Under the pieces are notes generated by a model, which saw only the letters and a list, made by a program, of their open reading frames with translations, was not told where the DNA came from and searched no databases. 64,000 nt of DNA from positions 1 through 64,000 of the forward strand of contig JAZRAC010000032.1 of the NCBI GenBank assembly GCA_045634365.1. Reading direction: 5' to 3'. Below are positions 61,267 through 64,000 of this stretch, piece after piece. This DNA is from HGM04593 sp045634365. Lineage in GTDB: Bacteria; Bacteroidota; Bacteroidia; Bacteroidales; Bacteroidaceae. Both the position numbers and the translations under genes were made by a program. The first letter of the stretch is position 1; each line of letters opens with the position of its first letter.

Positions 61267-61770
61267 ATGCTTAAAAAAGAAGACTTTGTACATTTCGGGA
61301 AATTCTTAAAGCCACACGGCACAAAAGGCGAGATTGGCTTGCAGGGCGACAGCTTCACTCTTGGCGAGGATTGCGACTTTGTTGCCTGCGACATCGATGG
61401 TATTCTGGTGCCATTCTTCTTTGAGTATTGCCGCACGAAAAACAACGATGCGATGATACTTAAAATAGAGAGAATGAACAGTGCCGAGGAGGTGCGATAC
61501 CTCACCAACCGCGAAGTGTACATTCCTCGCGAATGGGTGGAAGATAGCGAAAATCTCTCTTGGAACTACTTTGGCGGCTTCAAAGCGGTAGATAAGAGCT
61601 TGGGCAGCATAGGCGAAATTGTCACCGTTGACGAGAGTACCATAAACACACTCTTTGTCATCGACAACAACGGCGAGGAGATACTCGTTCCCACACAAGA
61701 GGAGTTTATAGCCGGCATCGACCACGAAAATAGAATCATCACATTCGACCTGCCCGAAGGTCTTTTTTAA
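61267..61770 (+). CDS. rimM: Ribosome maturation factor RimM
   Basis: A 167-residue 16S rRNA processing factor that binds ribosomal protein S19 in 30S assembly. The N-terminal barrel starts FVHFGKFLKPHGTKGEIGLQ and the PRC-like C-terminal domain has SLGSIGEIVTVDESTINTLFV and GEEILVPTQEEFIAGID. It lies 5 bases after murA. Typical partners trmD and rplS are not adjacent, which is normal in Bacteroidales. Confidence 0.93.
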   Translation: MLKKEDFVHFGKFLKPHGTKGEIGLQGDSFTLGEDCDFVACDIDGILVPFFFEYCRTKNNDAMILKIERMNSAEEVRYLTNREVYIPREWVEDSENLSWNYFGGFKAVDKSLGSIGEIVTVDESTINTLFVIDNNGEEILVPTQEEFIAGIDHENRIITFDLPEGLF

Positions 61771-61789
61771 AATAAAAAACACCGATACT

Positions 61790-62647
61790 ATGAGCAGAAA
61801 AAGTTTCCATAGCCGTCTGTTACGCAAATACAGGCTCACAATTCACAACGAAAATAAGTTGGAGAATGTGCTTGGCTTCTATGTGTCGCCCCTGTGGGTG
61901 ATACTCTCGCTCTTTTTCTCCTTTATGCTTGTTGCAGGAGTAATATATCTTATTCTCGCCTTTACTCCCGTGGGCGAATATATCCCCGGATATATGAACG
62001 ACAAGACACGAGAAATGCTTGTGAGCTACAATATAAAGATAGACTCATTAAAAGAAGCTGTCGACAAGCAGGACCGCTATTTGGGGAACATAAAAAACCT
62101 GCTCGAAGGGAATTTCACCATCGACAGCACGATGAACGCCCCCGAGCTTCCCTCGACCGATGGAATATCCATCGTAACCTCAGAACTTGAAAAGGAGTTT
62201 GCCGCCGCATTCGAAGAGCGCGAGAAGTACAACCTCACCTCGCATGCCACAAGTGTGGGAGCGTTGCAGGAACTAAACTTCTACCGCCCCTCGCAAGGCC
62301 TCATAATAAAAGGGTTCGCCCCCGGCGATAAACACTATGGAGTAGACATTGCCGAGAACCCCGGAGAGAGCGTGCTTGCCATACACGACGGAGTGGTGAT
62401 AATGAGCGACTACACGGCTCACGATGGTTATACAATTGCCATACAGCACAAAGAGAACCTTATCTCCATATACAGGAACTGTTCGCGCCTGCTCAAAAAC
62501 GTGGGCGACAAGGTGAATCGCGGCGAAGTAATTGCCTCGCTCGACAATAGCAAAAATAAAGGAAATAGCAAACAAAAACCCTATCTGCATTTTGAACTAT
62601 GGCACAGAGGAAAAGCACTCGACCCTAATATTTACATAGCATTTTAG
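61790..62647 (+). CDS. M23-fold (LytM) membrane protein lacking both catalytic histidines
   Basis: A 285-residue protein with one transmembrane helix (about 36-60), a coiled-coil-like stretch (about 75-105) and a C-terminal LytM domain (about 165-285). The zinc ligands are kept: His and Asp in DKHYGVDIA and His in YLHFELW. The two catalytic histidines are not: the usual HxHFE reads YLHFE, and the usual Y.H position reads SIYRNCS. This suggests a scaffold or amidase activator, like EnvC or NlpD, rather than an active peptidase. An M23 gene between rimM and dxr is common in Bacteroidales. Confidence 0.85.
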   Translation: MSRKSFHSRLLRKYRLTIHNENKLENVLGFYVSPLWVILSLFFSFMLVAGVIYLILAFTPVGEYIPGYMNDKTREMLVSYNIKIDSLKEAVDKQDRYLGNIKNLLEGNFTIDSTMNAPELPSTDGISIVTSELEKEFAAAFEEREKYNLTSHATSVGALQELNFYRPSQGLIIKGFAPGDKHYGVDIAENPGESVLAIHDGVVIMSDYTAHDGYTIAIQHKENLISIYRNCSRLLKNVGDKVNRGEVIASLDNSKNKGNSKQKPYLHFELWHRGKALDPNIYIAF

Positions 62648-62658
62648 CAATACATAAT

Positions 62659-63819
62659 ATGAAAACCGCAAACAAACGACAAATAGCGATTCTGGGCTCA
62701 ACCGGCTCAATAGGCACACAAACGCTGCAAGTTGTAGAGGAACACCCCGAGCGTTTCGAGGTCTATGCAATAACAGCAAACACCCGTGTAAACGAGCTCA
62801 TAGAGCAAGCACGCAAATTCTTGCCCCGCGTAGCCGTGATTGCCGACGATACAAAATATGCACAACTGAAAGAGGCACTTGCCGACCTTCCCATACGCGT
62901 GTGCGGTGGCTACGAGGCCATCTGCGAGGTTGTAAAGGAACCAGAAATTAATGTGGTGGTAACGGCAATGGTAGGCTTTTCGGGACTGCGTCCCACAATA
63001 GAGGCCATAAAGGCCGGCAAAGAGATTGCTCTCGCCAATAAAGAGACAATGGTTGTTGCCGGCGAGCTTATAAACGCCCTTGCCAACGAGCATAATACCC
63101 CCATTCTGCCTGTCGACTCGGAACATTCGGCAATATTCCAATGCCTTGCAGGAGAAATGGACAATAAGGTGGAGAAACTCATCCTCACAGCATCGGGCGG
63201 TCCCTTCCGCACTTGGGATATTGCACAGCTCGAAAATGTCACAAAGGAACAGGCACTTAAACACCCCAATTGGAGTATGGGTGCAAAAATAACCATCGAC
63301 TCGGCCTCTATGATGAACAAGGGCTTCGAGGTTATGGAGGCAAAATGGCTCTTCGGCGTTGAGCCCGAGGATATTGAGGTGGTTGTACACCCGCAATCGG
63401 TAATACACTCTATGGTGCAATTTGCCGATGGAGCCGTGAAGGCGCAATTGGGCACTCCGGATATGCGTCTGCCCATAATGTATGCCCTCTCCTATCCCGA
63501 GAGGCTGACATCGTCATTCTCCCGTCTCGATTTTGGCACGCTGGGCAACCTCACATTCGAAAAACCGGATATGGAGAAATTCCCCAATCTGCGCTATGCC
63601 TACGAAGCACTATCCAAGGGCGGTAATATTCCCTGTGTGGTTAATGCCGCAAACGAGGTGTGCGTGGCAGCCTTCCTTGCCGACCGCATACGCTTCAACG
63701 AAATGCCACGCCTCATAGAGCGTGCTATGCAGACGGCCTGCTTCATTTTGAAGCCCACCCTCGACGAATACCTTGCAACCGACAAAGAGGTGCGCCGAAT
63801 GGTAGAAAATTGGATTTAA
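62659..63819 (+). CDS. dxr: 1-deoxy-D-xylulose 5-phosphate reductoisomerase
   Basis: A 386-residue enzyme (IspC) making methylerythritol phosphate, the committed step of the non-mevalonate pathway; it is the target of fosmidomycin. ILGSTGSIGTQTLQVV is the NADPH-binding start, VDSEHSAIFQCL carries metal ligands, ILTASGGPFR and HPNWSMGAKITIDSASMMNKGFE are the catalytic loop and substrate region. Length is standard. With ispF at 5.4 kb it shows this pathway in the organism. Confidence 0.97.
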   Translation: MKTANKRQIAILGSTGSIGTQTLQVVEEHPERFEVYAITANTRVNELIEQARKFLPRVAVIADDTKYAQLKEALADLPIRVCGGYEAICEVVKEPEINVVVTAMVGFSGLRPTIEAIKAGKEIALANKETMVVAGELINALANEHNTPILPVDSEHSAIFQCLAGEMDNKVEKLILTASGGPFRTWDIAQLENVTKEQALKHPNWSMGAKITIDSASMMNKGFEVMEAKWLFGVEPEDIEVVVHPQSVIHSMVQFADGAVKAQLGTPDMRLPIMYALSYPERLTSSFSRLDFGTLGNLTFEKPDMEKFPNLRYAYEALSKGGNIPCVVNAANEVCVAAFLADRIRFNEMPRLIERAMQTACFILKPTLDEYLATDKEVRRMVENWI

Positions 63820-63852
63820 TTTTAGAACTATTTATTTATAATAAACATAAGG

Positions 63853-64000
63853 ATGGAAGTATTTTTTATACGAGCGTTGCAGTTGATTATGGCACTGAGC
63901 CTCTTGGTGCTGGTACACGAATTCGGACATTTTATTTTTTCGAGAATATTCAAAGTGAGAGTAGAGAAGTTCTATCTATTCTTCGACTGGGGCTTTTCGC
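63853..64000 (+). CDS. rseP: Site-2 zinc metalloprotease RseP, N-terminal part (cut by window edge)
   Basis: ATG at 63853; 49 codons are visible before the window ends. The first transmembrane helix holds the zinc motif LVLVHEFGHFIFSR (HExxH). In other bacteria RseP cuts anti-sigma factors and signal-peptide remnants within the membrane. It follows dxr by 33 bases, the usual dxr-rseP pairing. Confidence 0.9.
   Translation, partial: MEVFFIRALQLIMALSLLVLVHEFGHFIFSRIFKVRVEKFYLFFDWGFS

Noticed and set aside
1..64000. CRISPR arrays, toxin-antitoxin pairs, restriction systems or other defence loci
   Set aside because: No regularly spaced direct repeats, cas genes, methyltransferases or small paired genes of those types were seen on either strand.

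Overview
The window looks like chromosomal DNA of a Bacteroidales bacterium, probably from a host-associated niche. Three things point there: promoters of the Bacteroidetes form TTTG-N19-21-TAnnTTTG with no strong Shine-Dalgarno sequences, phylum-specific families (DUF6089, DUF6242, DUF4290, DUF4468, PorU/PorV of the type IX secretion system), and conserved neighbourhoods such as FAH-porU-porV-ispF. Family or genus cannot be fixed from the sequence alone. There is no phage, CRISPR array or intact insertion sequence.

Layout. 1-12.2 kb (minus strand): envelope block with the start of bamA, uppS, a DUF6089 barrel and a DUF6242 lipoprotein; ribD; then rex, a FAH-family enzyme, the T9SS sortase porU, porV, ispF and a metallophosphoesterase. 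12.3-16.2 kb (plus): SUI1-like factor behind a tandem duplicated promoter, pyrE, an SRPBCC protein, argH, a four-cysteine Rieske-like lipoprotein and tRNA-Leu(UAA). 16.2-16.8 kb is a gene-free repeat-bearing stretch. 16.8-20.3 kb: Fur-family repressor divergent from a metal-efflux permease with an HMA domain, then an AspT-like transporter. 20.3-23 kb: three glycosyltransferases. 23.1-32 kb: glycan-use genes (GH95 fucosidase, anchored nuclease, SLC13 symporter, barrel porin, GH84 hexosaminidase) around a thioredoxin. 32-39.3 kb: accessory surface-protein region with a decayed CotH protein, a BASS transporter, a 53-residue protein and a 1432-residue BspA-type leucine-rich-repeat protein with a T9SS-like tail, preceded by a long structured leader.

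39.3-46.9 kb (minus): aromatic amino acid cluster aroF-tyrA-aroB-aroA-pheA-aroQ followed by the NAD(P)HX repair enzyme. 47.1-50.2 kb: DUF177-rpmF-era-der, without the fabH usually found there. 50.3-56.4 kb: an orphan histidine kinase, a frameshifted LRR gene, an intergenic repeat, DUF4468 protein, a lipoprotein, a GH109-like oxidoreductase and a MORN protein. 56.4-64 kb: housekeeping genes nadD, gmk, yicC (minus) and tsaB, DUF4290, murA, rimM, an M23-fold protein, dxr and the start of rseP (plus).

The genes connect in several ways. PorU/PorV would export and anchor proteins with the tail seen on the large LRR protein and on the CotH remnant. GH95, GH84 and GH109 suggest use of mucin-type glycans. 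IspF, Dxr and UppS supply and extend isoprenoids for the cell-wall carrier lipid, while MurA starts peptidoglycan synthesis. The most notable observations are the portable-looking promoter repeat before the SUI1 gene, the structured leader plus small downstream protein flanking the giant LRR gene, a divergent intergenic repeat shared by two distant loci, an M23 protein lacking both catalytic histidines, and MurA with aspartate in place of the fosfomycin-target cysteine.
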